From positions 1 through 50,865 of the forward strand of contig VHBK01000006.1 in the NCBI GenBank assembly GCA_016872015.1: 50,865 bases of DNA. Reading direction: 5' to 3'. The position numbers and the translations under genes are program-made. The DNA is from Nitrososphaerota archaeon (lineage in GTDB: Archaea; Thermoproteota; Nitrososphaeria; Nitrososphaerales; Nitrosopumilaceae). This document shows, piece after piece, positions 1 through 7,571 of this stretch (positions within the stretch are counted from its first letter, which is position 1; every line of letters starts with the position of its first letter). The notes beneath the pieces are model-generated. The model searched no databases and was not told the origin of the DNA. It was given only the letters and a program-made list of their open reading frames with translations.

Positions 1-255
1 GTCCAAGTTCCAGGATTTAGAAGATCAAATCAACCTGTAGAATCACTTCTTGCCAAATACATCCCATCGGTTACAATTATTGGCTCTGCAATATTGGGCG
101 CCCTGGCAGGTGCATCAGACGTGCTTGGAGTATTTGGAACAGGTATTGGAATCCTACTAATGGTCGATATTCTGATCAACTACTATCAACAACTAGTTCG
201 AGAACAAGTCGAAGTCGTCATGCCTCGTCTGGGTGCGTTGCTTGGCAGAAAGTAA
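1..255 (+). CDS. secY: SecY preprotein translocase, C-terminal end (partial)
   Basis: An open frame enters the window at base 1 and stops at TAA 253-255, giving the last 84 residues of a membrane protein. The visible part starts with VPGFRRSNQ, has one hydrophobic segment (SVTIIGSAILGALAGA), then GTGIGILLMVDILINYYQQL and a basic tail. This matches the last transmembrane helices and cytosolic tail of archaeal SecY, the channel of the Sec translocon. adkA follows directly and overlaps it, the usual archaeal order at the end of the spc-type operon. The start lies outside the window. Confidence 0.9.
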   Translation, partial: VQVPGFRRSNQPVESLLAKYIPSVTIIGSAILGALAGASDVLGVFGTGIGILLMVDILINYYQQLVREQVEVVMPRLGALLGRK

Positions 256-820
256 AAAAGTAATAATTGTAGGTATTGCCGGCGCAGGCAAAACAACACT
301 TGTATCGAAAATAGTCGAAATTCTCAAAAACAAAAACAAGAGCGTCAGCGTCCACAGCTTTGGCACAGTAATGTTCGAAGAAGCAAAAAAACTTGGAATC
401 GAAAACCGAGACGAGCTACGAAAGCTAGCAGTAGACGAGCAAAAACAACTTCAGGCAATGGCCGCAAAAAAAATCGCTGACATGTCAGACGATCTGGTAA
501 TAATTGACACCCATGCATTCATCTCCACAAAGGAAGGATTCTACCCAGGTCTGCCGTATCCAGTATTAGAATTGCTAAAACCGGCAAATTTCATCGCAGT
601 TTCTGCAAGGCCTGAAGAGATCTACAACCGAAGAATGAAGGATAGCACACGAAGCCGTGATATCATCTCTATAGATCTAATCAAAAAGGAACTTGCAGTC
701 CAAGATGCAATGCTGTCCAGCTGTGTAGTTCTTACCGGATCACCTATGAAATCAGTCTTAAACACAGAAGGAAAGGTTGAAGAAGCAGCTCTTGAGGTAA
801 TAAACGCAATAGGTCTGTAA
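242..820 (+). CDS. adkA: Archaeal-type adenylate kinase
   Basis: Converts AMP + ATP to 2 ADP in the cytosol. The 192-residue product has an N-terminal P-loop (GIAGAGKTT), the strand DLVIIDTHA and an Arg-rich segment near residue 135 (RMKDSTRSRD) as in the archaeal trimeric AdkA family; the length is normal. I chose TTG 242, which gives MAESKKVIIVG and overlaps secY by 14 nt. A GTG at 233 would add three residues. It sits between secY and the EMC3-like gene, so it is probably cotranscribed with them. Confidence 0.88.
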   Translation: MAESKKVIIVGIAGAGKTTLVSKIVEILKNKNKSVSVHSFGTVMFEEAKKLGIENRDELRKLAVDEQKQLQAMAAKKIADMSDDLVIIDTHAFISTKEGFYPGLPYPVLELLKPANFIAVSARPEEIYNRRMKDSTRSRDIISIDLIKKELAVQDAMLSSCVVLTGSPMKSVLNTEGKVEEAALEVINAIGL

Positions 821-821
821 A

Positions 822-1436
822 ATGGAATTCATAATTTTGCAATTCTTGGAATCAATCTTTTTGCAGGGTGATCTCTTTGGGATGACCCAAGGCCCGCTTG
901 GCAGCGCAGACCCGCTAGTCAAGGGCATAATTCCATCAATGTTTGGAATCCTGGGGTTCTCAATTCTGTTGAACCTATTCAACGCAGTAGTTCGACGCAA
1001 GCTAGTCGACCAAGAAAAACTCCAGCGAATAATGAAAGAGACTCGAGCCTGGCAAAAAGAGAGAATGTCTGCCTTTAGATCAAAGGATGCAGAAAAGCAA
1101 GCAGAGCTCAACAAAAAATCAGCCTACATGACTCGCCTGAATCAGGAAATGATGCAGATGAACATGCGCCCAATGATGATCACATTTGTGCCATTGATCT
1201 TGATTTTCTACTTTGTCCTGCCGCCATTGTTTGCATATACTGTAGCGTTATCGCCAATATCGCTAAATGTAATTCCGGGCGACTTTTTCTCACTTACCTG
1301 CACTGCAGAAAAGGTAGATGGAAAAATCTGTCATAATGAACATGATGTTTATTTCTGGGCTTGGTATTTTCTTGGTTCAATTGCGTTTAGCGGCATAATA
1401 ATGAAGATCACCAAGACATCAATGGATCTTACCTAG
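822..1436 (+). CDS. EMC3/TMCO1-family (DUF106) membrane insertase
   Basis: A 204-residue membrane protein with about three hydrophobic segments (near residues 33-52, 118-142 and 182-198). A charged, probably coiled-coil cytosolic hairpin (about 60-112) lies between the first two. This is the layout of archaeal DUF106, a member of the Oxa1/YidC/Alb3 superfamily related to eukaryotic EMC3 and TMCO1, which helps insert membrane proteins. ATG 822 lies 1 nt after the adkA stop. The position directly after secY-adkA supports a role with the Sec translocon. An insert with three Cys/His residues (about 158-172) lies before the last helix. Confidence 0.85.
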   Translation: MEFIILQFLESIFLQGDLFGMTQGPLGSADPLVKGIIPSMFGILGFSILLNLFNAVVRRKLVDQEKLQRIMKETRAWQKERMSAFRSKDAEKQAELNKKSAYMTRLNQEMMQMNMRPMMITFVPLILIFYFVLPPLFAYTVALSPISLNVIPGDFFSLTCTAEKVDGKICHNEHDVYFWAWYFLGSIAFSGIIMKITKTSMDLT

Positions 1437-1438
1437 CT

Positions 1439-1999
1439 TTGCAAAAATCAATTATTATCTCAGGACCACCTGCCATCGGCAAGACTACAGTAGCAAAGGG
1501 ACTAGCACAAGAATTTGAAATGAAGAATCTCAGCGGCGGAGATGTCCTCAAGGAAATGGCACACACGCAGGGATTCAAGACAAAAGGCGATGACTGGTGG
1601 GACACAGACGAGGGAATGAAGTTTCTCTCACAAAGAAAGGACAATTACGAATTTGACAAAAAAGTAGATGAAAAGCTAAAAGAGATTTTCCAAAAGGGCG
1701 GCGTAGTAATTACAAGCTACACACTACCATGGCTTGTCTCCGGTGGAATCAAAATCTGGCTTGGCGGAAGCAGACAAAACAGCGCAAAAAGAATGCAAAC
1801 CAGGGATAACATGGAACTATCAAACGCACTGGACATTGTAAAAAAACGATACGAGGAAAACAAGGCATTATACAAAAAACTCTACGGATTTGATTTTGGC
1901 GAAGACTTGTCCGTATTTGATATAATAATAAATACAGACGGCCTCGACGCCCATGCAGTCCTAGATACTGCAATACAAAAGGTAAGGGAGCTTTCTTGA
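1439..1999 (+). CDS. cmk: Cytidylate (CMP) kinase
   Basis: Phosphorylates CMP/dCMP to the diphosphate. The product has 186 residues and starts at TTG 1439, 2 nt after the preceding stop. The P-loop GPPAIGKTT is at residues 8-16, followed by LSGGDVLKEMA (nucleotide-binding segment) and a late Arg-rich lid (SRQNSAKRMQTRDNM). This matches the short archaeal CMP kinase, which sits between the DUF106 and cbf5 genes in many archaea. Its stop overlaps the next start as TTGA (1996-1999), so translation is probably coupled. Confidence 0.88.
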   Translation: MQKSIIISGPPAIGKTTVAKGLAQEFEMKNLSGGDVLKEMAHTQGFKTKGDDWWDTDEGMKFLSQRKDNYEFDKKVDEKLKEIFQKGGVVITSYTLPWLVSGGIKIWLGGSRQNSAKRMQTRDNMELSNALDIVKKRYEENKALYKKLYGFDFGEDLSVFDIIINTDGLDAHAVLDTAIQKVRELS

Positions 2000-2991
2000 G
2001 TCTGCCGCAACTGCAAAACCTACTCCAAATAGACCAGGACATCACAAACGATGCCTATGGAATTCCATATGACAAAAGATCAGTCAAGGACCTCCTAAAT
2101 TATGGCCTGATTCTTCTGGACAAGCCACCAGGGCCAACAAGCCACGAAACAGTAGCTTGGGCAAAGCGAATTCTCAAGCTCCCAAAGATTGGCCATAGTG
2201 GAACACTAGACCCGCAGGTCTCCGGAGTCTTGCCATTGGGATTAGGCGAGGCAACAAAAGCACTAGGTGTACTGCTTATGGGCCCCAAAGAATACTATGG
2301 CCTAGGAAGACTGCACTCAGAGCCAAACAAGGAAAAACTTGCAGCGGTCCTAAAATTATTCATCGGAGAAATCTACCAAAAACCACCACAACGATCCGCG
2401 GTATTACGCCAAACAAGAACAAGAACAATCTACGAGCTAGAAGTAGTAGAGCAAAAAGAGCGATTACTACTATTGCGGGTCTTGTGTGAGGCAGGAACCT
2501 ACATCAGAAAACTATACTATGACATTGGAGAAATCTTGGGCCCAGGTGCAACCATGATAGAGCTGAGACGATCTCGTGTTCATCAGTTCCATGAATCCCA
2601 GCTGGTGACATTGCACGAAGTAGCAGACGCCTTTGCAACATGGGAGGAAAAAAATGATGATTCAAAGCTCAAAAAAATAATTTTGCCAATAGAATACGCG
2701 TTAACTGAAATTAAATCAGTAATAATTCGCGATTCTGCAGTCGATGCGTTATGCCATGGCGCACAGCTAGCAATTCCTGGAATTTTGCAGCTCTCGCCAG
2801 ACATCAAAAAGGGTGACCTTGTCGGCATTTACACGCAAAAAGGCGAGGTAGTAGCATTGGCAGAATCCATGATGAGCACAGACGAAATCAAGGATGCAAT
2901 CAAGGGCTATGCATTTCAGACAAGGCGAATCATAATGGCGCCAAGCACATATCCTAAAAGCTGGCGTACAAAACCAAAAGCAGAGCAATGA
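1996..2991 (+). CDS. cbf5: Cbf5, archaeal tRNA/rRNA pseudouridine synthase
   Basis: Catalytic subunit of H/ACA RNPs; makes pseudouridine in rRNA and also acts on tRNA U55. The 331-residue product has the N-terminal Cbf5 segment, then the TruB-type catalytic motif GHSGTLDPQVSG with the catalytic Asp at residue 72, then GTYIRKL (about 167-173). A C-terminal PUA domain follows (about 245-320; DALCHGAQLAIPGI, KGDLVGIYTQKGEVVALA). It starts at TTG 1996 in a 4-nt TTGA overlap with cmk and ends in a 4-nt ATGA overlap with the next gene. The length and domains are those of archaeal Cbf5. Confidence 0.95.
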   Translation: MSLPQLQNLLQIDQDITNDAYGIPYDKRSVKDLLNYGLILLDKPPGPTSHETVAWAKRILKLPKIGHSGTLDPQVSGVLPLGLGEATKALGVLLMGPKEYYGLGRLHSEPNKEKLAAVLKLFIGEIYQKPPQRSAVLRQTRTRTIYELEVVEQKERLLLLRVLCEAGTYIRKLYYDIGEILGPGATMIELRRSRVHQFHESQLVTLHEVADAFATWEEKNDDSKLKKIILPIEYALTEIKSVIIRDSAVDALCHGAQLAIPGILQLSPDIKKGDLVGIYTQKGEVVALAESMMSTDEIKDAIKGYAFQTRRIIMAPSTYPKSWRTKPKAEQ

Positions 2992-3425
2992 TCCCAAAAG
3001 GGCTCTTAATTGCAATTCTGATTGGATTATCAGCTGGCCTTGCACTGGGACTCTATCTAGAAAAAACATACAATGGCCAAGCAATAAAATTCGTAGACGG
3101 ACCGTCGATTACTATAGCAACTGAGAAATCCGATTATGCACTAGGCGAGCCAATAAAAATTGAGATAATCAATACTGGAACAGTCGATGTCTTTTTTGCA
3201 AATTCAGATCCAAGCCTCAGGGTGCGAGCACTGGATGGAACCGAATTCTATTCGATATCATCTGATGGGGCAATATTGGCACCAAAAGAAAAATTTGCCA
3301 TAACCTGGAGCCAACAAAAAAATGATGATTCCAAAGTTCTAGAAGGACGCTATGTCATAGAATCTACTGCACACAATAGCAATGCCAAAGTCCACGATTC
3401 TGTTACTATCGACATTCTCAGGTAG
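2988..3425 (+). CDS. Membrane-anchored beta-sandwich protein, unknown function
   Basis: A 145-residue protein with one N-terminal hydrophobic helix (about residues 4-24) followed by an extracytoplasmic domain of short beta strands (YALGEPIKIEIINTGTVDVFFA). The second part resembles immunoglobulin-like or BsuPI-type domains, which often start with the same GEP.K.....N.G pattern. Its ATG overlaps the cbf5 stop as ATGA, so it is cotranscribed with a gene of quite different function. No catalytic motif is visible. Lipid attachment is unlikely because the hydrophobic segment has no Cys after it. Confidence 0.7.
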   Translation: MIPKGLLIAILIGLSAGLALGLYLEKTYNGQAIKFVDGPSITIATEKSDYALGEPIKIEIINTGTVDVFFANSDPSLRVRALDGTEFYSISSDGAILAPKEKFAITWSQQKNDDSKVLEGRYVIESTAHNSNAKVHDSVTIDILR

Positions 3426-3427
3426 GA

Positions 3428-3440
3428 AAACTTAAAACGC
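3428..3440 (+). promoter_or_regulatory. Probable TATA box of ino1
   Basis: The A/T-rich segment AACTTAAAACGC lies about 27-35 nt before the TTG start at 3464. This is the spacing expected for an archaeal TATA box serving a leaderless or nearly leaderless transcript. No Shine-Dalgarno sequence is present before the start. Confidence 0.45.
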
Positions 3441-3463
3441 GTTATGGAAGAATCAAACTAGGT

Positions 3464-4552
3464 TTGGCAAAAATTAAGGTAGGTCTTGTAGGAATAGGCA
3501 ACTGTTTTTCCGGCCTAATCCAAGGAATCGAATACTATAGACAAAATCCAAAGCAAAAGGTAATTGGAATAATGCATGAAAAAATCGCCAAATATTCAAT
3601 TCATGATTTAGACTTTGTAGCAGGCTTTGATGTTGGAAATAACAAAATTGGCAAGACAATCAACGAGGCAATCTACGAATACCCAAACATGGTCAACTGG
3701 GTTCCAAAAAACAAAATGCCAAAAACAAAGGCCGAAGTCTATGAAAGCCCAGCACTGGACGGAGTTGGAATCTGGGTCGAAAACAGAGTCAAGCCAATAA
3801 AATCAAGAAAATCAACCGAACAACTAAGAAAAGAAATCAAAAAAACAATAGAAAAAACCGGAGCCGAAATAATTGTCTCTTATTTACCGGTAGGCTCAGA
3901 CAAGGCAACCCAATTCTGGGCTCAGATGTGCCTTGACACCAATACGGCATTTGTAAATTGCATTCCATCCTTTATTGCGTCTGACAAAAAGTGGGGTGCA
4001 AAGTTTGCAGCAAAAAAGCTACCCGTAGTGGGTGATGACATCAAGGGCCAAGTCGGCGCAACCATTGTGCATCGAACACTGGCAAAGCTATGTGATGATA
4101 GGGGAACCAAAATAGAAAAAACTTATCAAATCAACGTTGGCGGAAACACCGATTTTCTAAACATGAAAGAGCAAGAGCGCCTAGTGAGCAAGAGGATCTC
4201 CAAAACAGAAAGCGTCCAATCACAATTATCGCAAAGACTAGCAGATGACCAAATCTATGTAGGACCGTCCGATTTTATTCCATTTTTAGGAAATACAAAA
4301 CTAATGTTCATGAGAATAGAGGGACGCCAGTGGGCAAACATTCCATATAACATGGAAGTCAGACTAGAAGTAGACGACAAGGCAAACTCGGCAGGTATTG
4401 TAATTGATGCAGCAAGACTAGCCAAAATTGCTCTAGAGAGAAAATTGGGCGGACCAATAATTCCGGCATGCGCATATTTGATGAAGCATCCTCCAAGACA
4501 AATGAGTGATCCCCAAGCAAAAGCAACTCTTGAGGATTTCATAAAAGGCTAA
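3464..4552 (+). CDS. ino1: Myo-inositol-1-phosphate synthase
   Basis: Converts glucose 6-phosphate to 1L-myo-inositol 1-phosphate with NAD as internal redox cofactor; in archaea this feeds inositol phospholipid headgroups. The 362-residue protein has an N-terminal Rossmann motif (VGLVGIGNCFSGLIQG), the central IIVSYLPVGSD segment and GDDIKGQVGATIVHR, the latter typical of the actinobacterial/archaeal short form of the enzyme. The TTG start 3464 places the Rossmann strand directly at the N-terminus. It appears to have its own promoter. Confidence 0.92.
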   Translation: MAKIKVGLVGIGNCFSGLIQGIEYYRQNPKQKVIGIMHEKIAKYSIHDLDFVAGFDVGNNKIGKTINEAIYEYPNMVNWVPKNKMPKTKAEVYESPALDGVGIWVENRVKPIKSRKSTEQLRKEIKKTIEKTGAEIIVSYLPVGSDKATQFWAQMCLDTNTAFVNCIPSFIASDKKWGAKFAAKKLPVVGDDIKGQVGATIVHRTLAKLCDDRGTKIEKTYQINVGGNTDFLNMKEQERLVSKRISKTESVQSQLSQRLADDQIYVGPSDFIPFLGNTKLMFMRIEGRQWANIPYNMEVRLEVDDKANSAGIVIDAARLAKIALERKLGGPIIPACAYLMKHPPRQMSDPQAKATLEDFIKG

Positions 4553-4603
4553 TCGTCTAATATATAATGAATAATTTGTCAGCAATTTTGTCGCAAGACT
4601 AGT

Positions 4604-4703
4604 GCCGGGGTCGCCTAGCCTGGTAGGGCGCGCGCCTGGAAATTACACAAACCATAAAGCGCGTACTCGCAAGGGTTCGAGAGTTCAAATCTCTCTCCCG
4701 GCG
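4604..4703 (+). tRNA. tRNA-Ser(GGA) with a 16-nt anticodon-loop intron
   Basis: Acceptor stem GCCGGGG (4604-4610) pairs with TCCCGGC (4696-4702), followed by discriminator G as expected for serine. D arm is 4613-4629. Anticodon stem CGCGC (4631-4635) pairs with GCGCG (4659-4663). The 23-nt loop between them leaves CTGGAAA (anticodon GGA) after removal of about 16 nt near 4642-4657, between positions 37 and 38. A class II variable arm (4664-4678) forms ACTC-GCAA-GGGT, and the T arm is GAGAG-TTCAAAT-CTCTC (4679-4695). CCA is not encoded. The exact intron ends are ambiguous by one or two A residues. Confidence 0.9.
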
Positions 4704-4748
4704 CCTTTTTTCATAATCAATTAATGACTCTGATGTAGTATCATATCA

Positions 4749-6026
4749 TTGAAGTTTGATGTTGCAATAATAGGTGGGGGAGTCCTTGGCACCGCAATAT
4801 CGTATTGGCTCTCCACACTTACCAATCACAAAGTTTGCGTAATTGAAAAAGAAGAAAAAGTAGCTGCACATACTAGCAGCAGAAACACAGGTGTGGTGCA
4901 CTCACCGTTTTACCTAGACCCACAAAAAAAGAAAAAAATCGCCAAGGCAGCCTTGCAATCACATGATCTGTGGCAATCTTTTGCAAAAAAGCACAACATT
5001 CCGTGGAGTGATACTGGCACAATAGAAATCGCACTAGATGAATCACAGCACCACACCCTAGAAAAATATCTCAAGTGGGGTATACAAAACGGCCTTGCAG
5101 AATCTGATCTGCAATTATTAGATTATGCCCAAATAGAGCAAAGAGAGCCGAACGTAAAATGCCACTCTGGAATTTACTGCAAAAAAGATGCATCAACTGA
5201 CTATGGAATGCTTACCGCACAACTATATCTAGAATCAAAACAAAACGGAACTCAATTTTTATTCTCACATAAAATGCAAAAAATAAAAAACAACACAATA
5301 TTTTTTGCAGATGCAAAGTCACTTGAATTTGGGTTTTTGATAAATTGCGCAGGAGGATATTCTCTAGATATAGCAAAGCAGCTAGGACTAGCAAAAGAAT
5401 ACTCTAGTCTTCATTTTAGGGGAGAATACTGGCGAATAGCACCACAATATTCCGGTCTCGTTGGCACAAACATTTACACTGTGGCAAAATTTGCCAGCTT
5501 TCCCTTCCTAGACCCGCATTGGATAAGACGCGCAGACGGAACTGTGGAAATTGGACCAAATGCTGTGCCTGTATCAGACCCAGAGGCATATTCTGGAATC
5601 GGTGGAGCATCAAAGGCAATATCAAAGCTAGGACAGCTAGTTTCTGGCAGCTCTAAAAAACTATTACTCAATTCGGAATTTCTATCCCTGGTATCAAAGG
5701 AATGGAAGAGTTCCATTTCCAAAAATGCCATGGTAAATCGTGTCAGGCAGTTTATCCCAAAAATAAAACCGCAGTATTTTATAGAACGCGGAACTGCGGG
5801 AATACGCACACCAATTATTACAAAAAACGGAACGTTCCTGCCAGAAACGCTGGAATTACAGTCTGATAATTCATTGCACATTATTAATTACAATTCGCCT
5901 GGCGCGACAGGTGCACCTGCATATTCGGCGTACTTAGTCCGACAATTATCCGATGATGGTATAATACAACTAGACAAGACTCCAAAGCAACACATCTGGA
6001 ATTTTTCCACTCTAAATTCTGTCTAG
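4749..6026 (+). CDS. lhgO: FAD-dependent L-2-hydroxyglutarate oxidase-like dehydrogenase
   Basis: A 425-residue DAO-superfamily flavoprotein. The FAD-binding motif DVAIIGGGVLG is at residues 4-14, followed by VIEKEEKVAAHTSSRNTGVVH, the conserved N-terminal LhgO/L2HGDH pattern with a His for flavin. Later conserved parts are FRGEYW (about 223) and GPNAVPV (about 269). The family oxidises L-2-hydroxyglutarate to 2-oxoglutarate and passes electrons to a membrane acceptor. TTG 4749 gives MKFDVAIIGGG. The exact substrate is inferred from overall similarity; a related hydroxyacid is possible. Confidence 0.78.
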   Translation: MKFDVAIIGGGVLGTAISYWLSTLTNHKVCVIEKEEKVAAHTSSRNTGVVHSPFYLDPQKKKKIAKAALQSHDLWQSFAKKHNIPWSDTGTIEIALDESQHHTLEKYLKWGIQNGLAESDLQLLDYAQIEQREPNVKCHSGIYCKKDASTDYGMLTAQLYLESKQNGTQFLFSHKMQKIKNNTIFFADAKSLEFGFLINCAGGYSLDIAKQLGLAKEYSSLHFRGEYWRIAPQYSGLVGTNIYTVAKFASFPFLDPHWIRRADGTVEIGPNAVPVSDPEAYSGIGGASKAISKLGQLVSGSSKKLLLNSEFLSLVSKEWKSSISKNAMVNRVRQFIPKIKPQYFIERGTAGIRTPIITKNGTFLPETLELQSDNSLHIINYNSPGATGAPAYSAYLVRQLSDDGIIQLDKTPKQHIWNFSTLNSV

Positions 6027-6070
6027 GTTTTGTGCGTAAAATAGAGGGCGGGGGTACGTTTACATAGAAT

Positions 6071-6370
6071 TTGCCGGAACTTGTCTTGTTGCTCCCAGAC
6101 AGATGCTCAATTAAAGAACAAGGACGACAATGCGTCAATCCTCCAGAATTTGTAATATCTATTTTGGCAACAAAAGACGAGTACATGGTAGGCGTTACAT
6201 GCGCAAAACACAAGGACACAATTTACCAAAAGTTAGGAGATTTGCAAAAAGCTGGCTCTGTACCACAGGGTCAGATAAAATTTGAAACACTAAAACCAAT
6301 TGGTACTGATTGCATCAAGGCAGATCCAAATGATCTGATTCAACTAAAATCAGTCCGTGAGATGCTATAA
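6071..6370 (+). CDS. Conserved hypothetical protein, 99 aa
   Basis: A small soluble protein starting at TTG 6071 (MPELVLLLPDRC). It has four Cys (near residues 12, 21, 44 and 81), GVTCAKHKDTIYQKLG in the middle and a charged C-terminus. Cys-12 and Cys-21 flank a short loop, and C44-x2-H might form part of a metal site, but no known zinc motif is complete. It ends one base before the stop of the convergent dehydrogenase gene. Function unknown. Confidence 0.65.
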   Translation: MPELVLLLPDRCSIKEQGRQCVNPPEFVISILATKDEYMVGVTCAKHKDTIYQKLGDLQKAGSVPQGQIKFETLKPIGTDCIKADPNDLIQLKSVREML

Positions 6371-7327
6371 TTATACAGAATAGATCATTTTCTTTTTCCG
6401 CAGCCCCAAAATCAAGTTTTGTACAGTTATCTCTGCCATCTTTGTGCGTGTTTCAGCAGAAGAGCTGCCAATGTGTGGTGCTAATACTACATTTTGCATT
6501 TTTGCTAGCTTGTGGTTTTTACCAATTGGCTCTTTTTCAAATACATCCAGTGCGGCGCCTGCAATTATCTTTGATTCCAATGCTTTAACCAAGTCCCCCT
6601 CATTGATTATTTTGCCGCGCGCAGTATTGATCAGAATGGCAGATTTTTTCATTTTTCTCAAGGTTTTCAAATTTAGCATATGATGCGTTTCTTTTCTGTA
6701 TGGAGCATGAATTGACAAAATGTCGCTGTTTTTTAGCAAATCATCAAAGCTAACATGTCTAATTCCAAGTTTCTTCTCCTGATTTGCAGGTAATCTGGTT
6801 CTTGTGTGATATACAACAACTAATCCAAAACCTCTTGCCCTTTTTACAACCGCTTGGCCGATTCGTCCCATGCCCAAAATACCAAGTGTTTTTCCATCCA
6901 AATCCACCCCAACATAGTCATGGGGCCCAAAAATCTGGCGCCATCTTCCAGCACGAATAAGTCGATCCCCCTCCGTTATTCTGCGCATCAAATCTAAAAT
7001 TAACCCAATAGTAAGATCCGCAGTAGCACCGGTCAGAACGTCAGGCGTGTAGCCAATTCTGATGTTTTTCTTTTTTGCAGCATCCAAATCAATGTGATCA
7101 TATCCAACACTATACGTGCTGATTACTTTGAGATTTTTTGCACTCTCTATCACCTTTCTATCTATGCCATCATATGGAAAGCAGATGAGGCCGTCCACAT
7201 TTTTTATCTTTTCTACTAGAGTTTTTTTTGGCATTGGAATTTTGCCATCATGGATGAAAATCTTGTATCTTTTTTGCAGTTCTTTGATAGCAAAGTCGTG
7301 TAGTTTTCTAGTAAGCAGAATCTGCAT
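6371..7327 (-). CDS. D-isomer-specific 2-hydroxyacid dehydrogenase (glyoxylate/hydroxypyruvate reductase type)
   Basis: NAD(P)-dependent reduction of a 2-oxoacid such as glyoxylate or hydroxypyruvate, or the reverse. The product has 318 residues. It has the Rossmann motif LGILGMGRIGQ, the catalytic Arg segment NTARGKIINEGDL, the Glu of DVFEKEP and the catalytic His of LAPHIGSSS, in the order expected for the family. I use ATG at 7327; a TTG codon directly before it would add one residue. The gene is convergent with the 99-aa gene (stops adjacent at 6370/6371). The substrate cannot be fixed; phosphoglycerate dehydrogenase is less likely because there is no ACT domain. Confidence 0.85.
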   Translation of the reverse strand: MQILLTRKLHDFAIKELQKRYKIFIHDGKIPMPKKTLVEKIKNVDGLICFPYDGIDRKVIESAKNLKVISTYSVGYDHIDLDAAKKKNIRIGYTPDVLTGATADLTIGLILDLMRRITEGDRLIRAGRWRQIFGPHDYVGVDLDGKTLGILGMGRIGQAVVKRARGFGLVVVYHTRTRLPANQEKKLGIRHVSFDDLLKNSDILSIHAPYRKETHHMLNLKTLRKMKKSAILINTARGKIINEGDLVKALESKIIAGAALDVFEKEPIGKNHKLAKMQNVVLAPHIGSSSAETRTKMAEITVQNLILGLRKKKMIYSV

Positions 7328-7349
7328 CAAAGCAGAACTTGATCAAATC

Positions 7350-7357
7350 TTTATAAG
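7350..7357 (+). promoter_or_regulatory. TATA box of the 8-Cys micro-gene
   Basis: TTTATAAG lies with its centre about 29 nt before the TTG start at 7383, good spacing for an archaeal promoter giving a nearly leaderless mRNA. It supports the short reading frame at 7383-7526 rather than the longer frame starting inside the divergent dehydrogenase gene. Confidence 0.6.
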
Positions 7358-7382
7358 ATTTGTTGTGGGGTATAATGGTAGC

Positions 7383-7526
7383 TTGGCAGACAAAAAAGAC
7401 GAAGAGGAATTTGCCTTGTGCATAGAGTGTGGTAATGCAATTGAAAAATGCGTCTGTGTTTGTCCTTATTGCGGCGAGCGCGACAAGTGTGAATGCGCGC
7501 TCTTTGAAGCTGCTACGGGTGGTTAA
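7383..7526 (+). CDS. Cys-rich micro-protein, 47 aa, probable zinc ribbon
   Basis: TTG 7383 starts MADKKDEEEFALC and the frame stops at TAA 7524-7526. Eight of the 47 residues are Cys: 13, 16, 23, 25, 27, 30, 36 and 38. They form CxxC (13/16), C-V-C-V-CPYC (23-30) and CEC (36/38), enough to bind two metal ions; CPYCG is a classical zinc knuckle. An acidic head and a short Gly-ending tail flank them. The same frame stays open upstream to 7116, but that part is antisense to the dehydrogenase, and the TATA box at 7350 points to the short form. Function unknown; protein or nucleic acid binding is possible. Confidence 0.7.
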   Translation: MADKKDEEEFALCIECGNAIEKCVCVCPYCGERDKCECALFEAATGG

Positions 7527-7571
7527 GAAATTCAACCACATTCTTAATTAATCAAAAATTGGCACATTATT

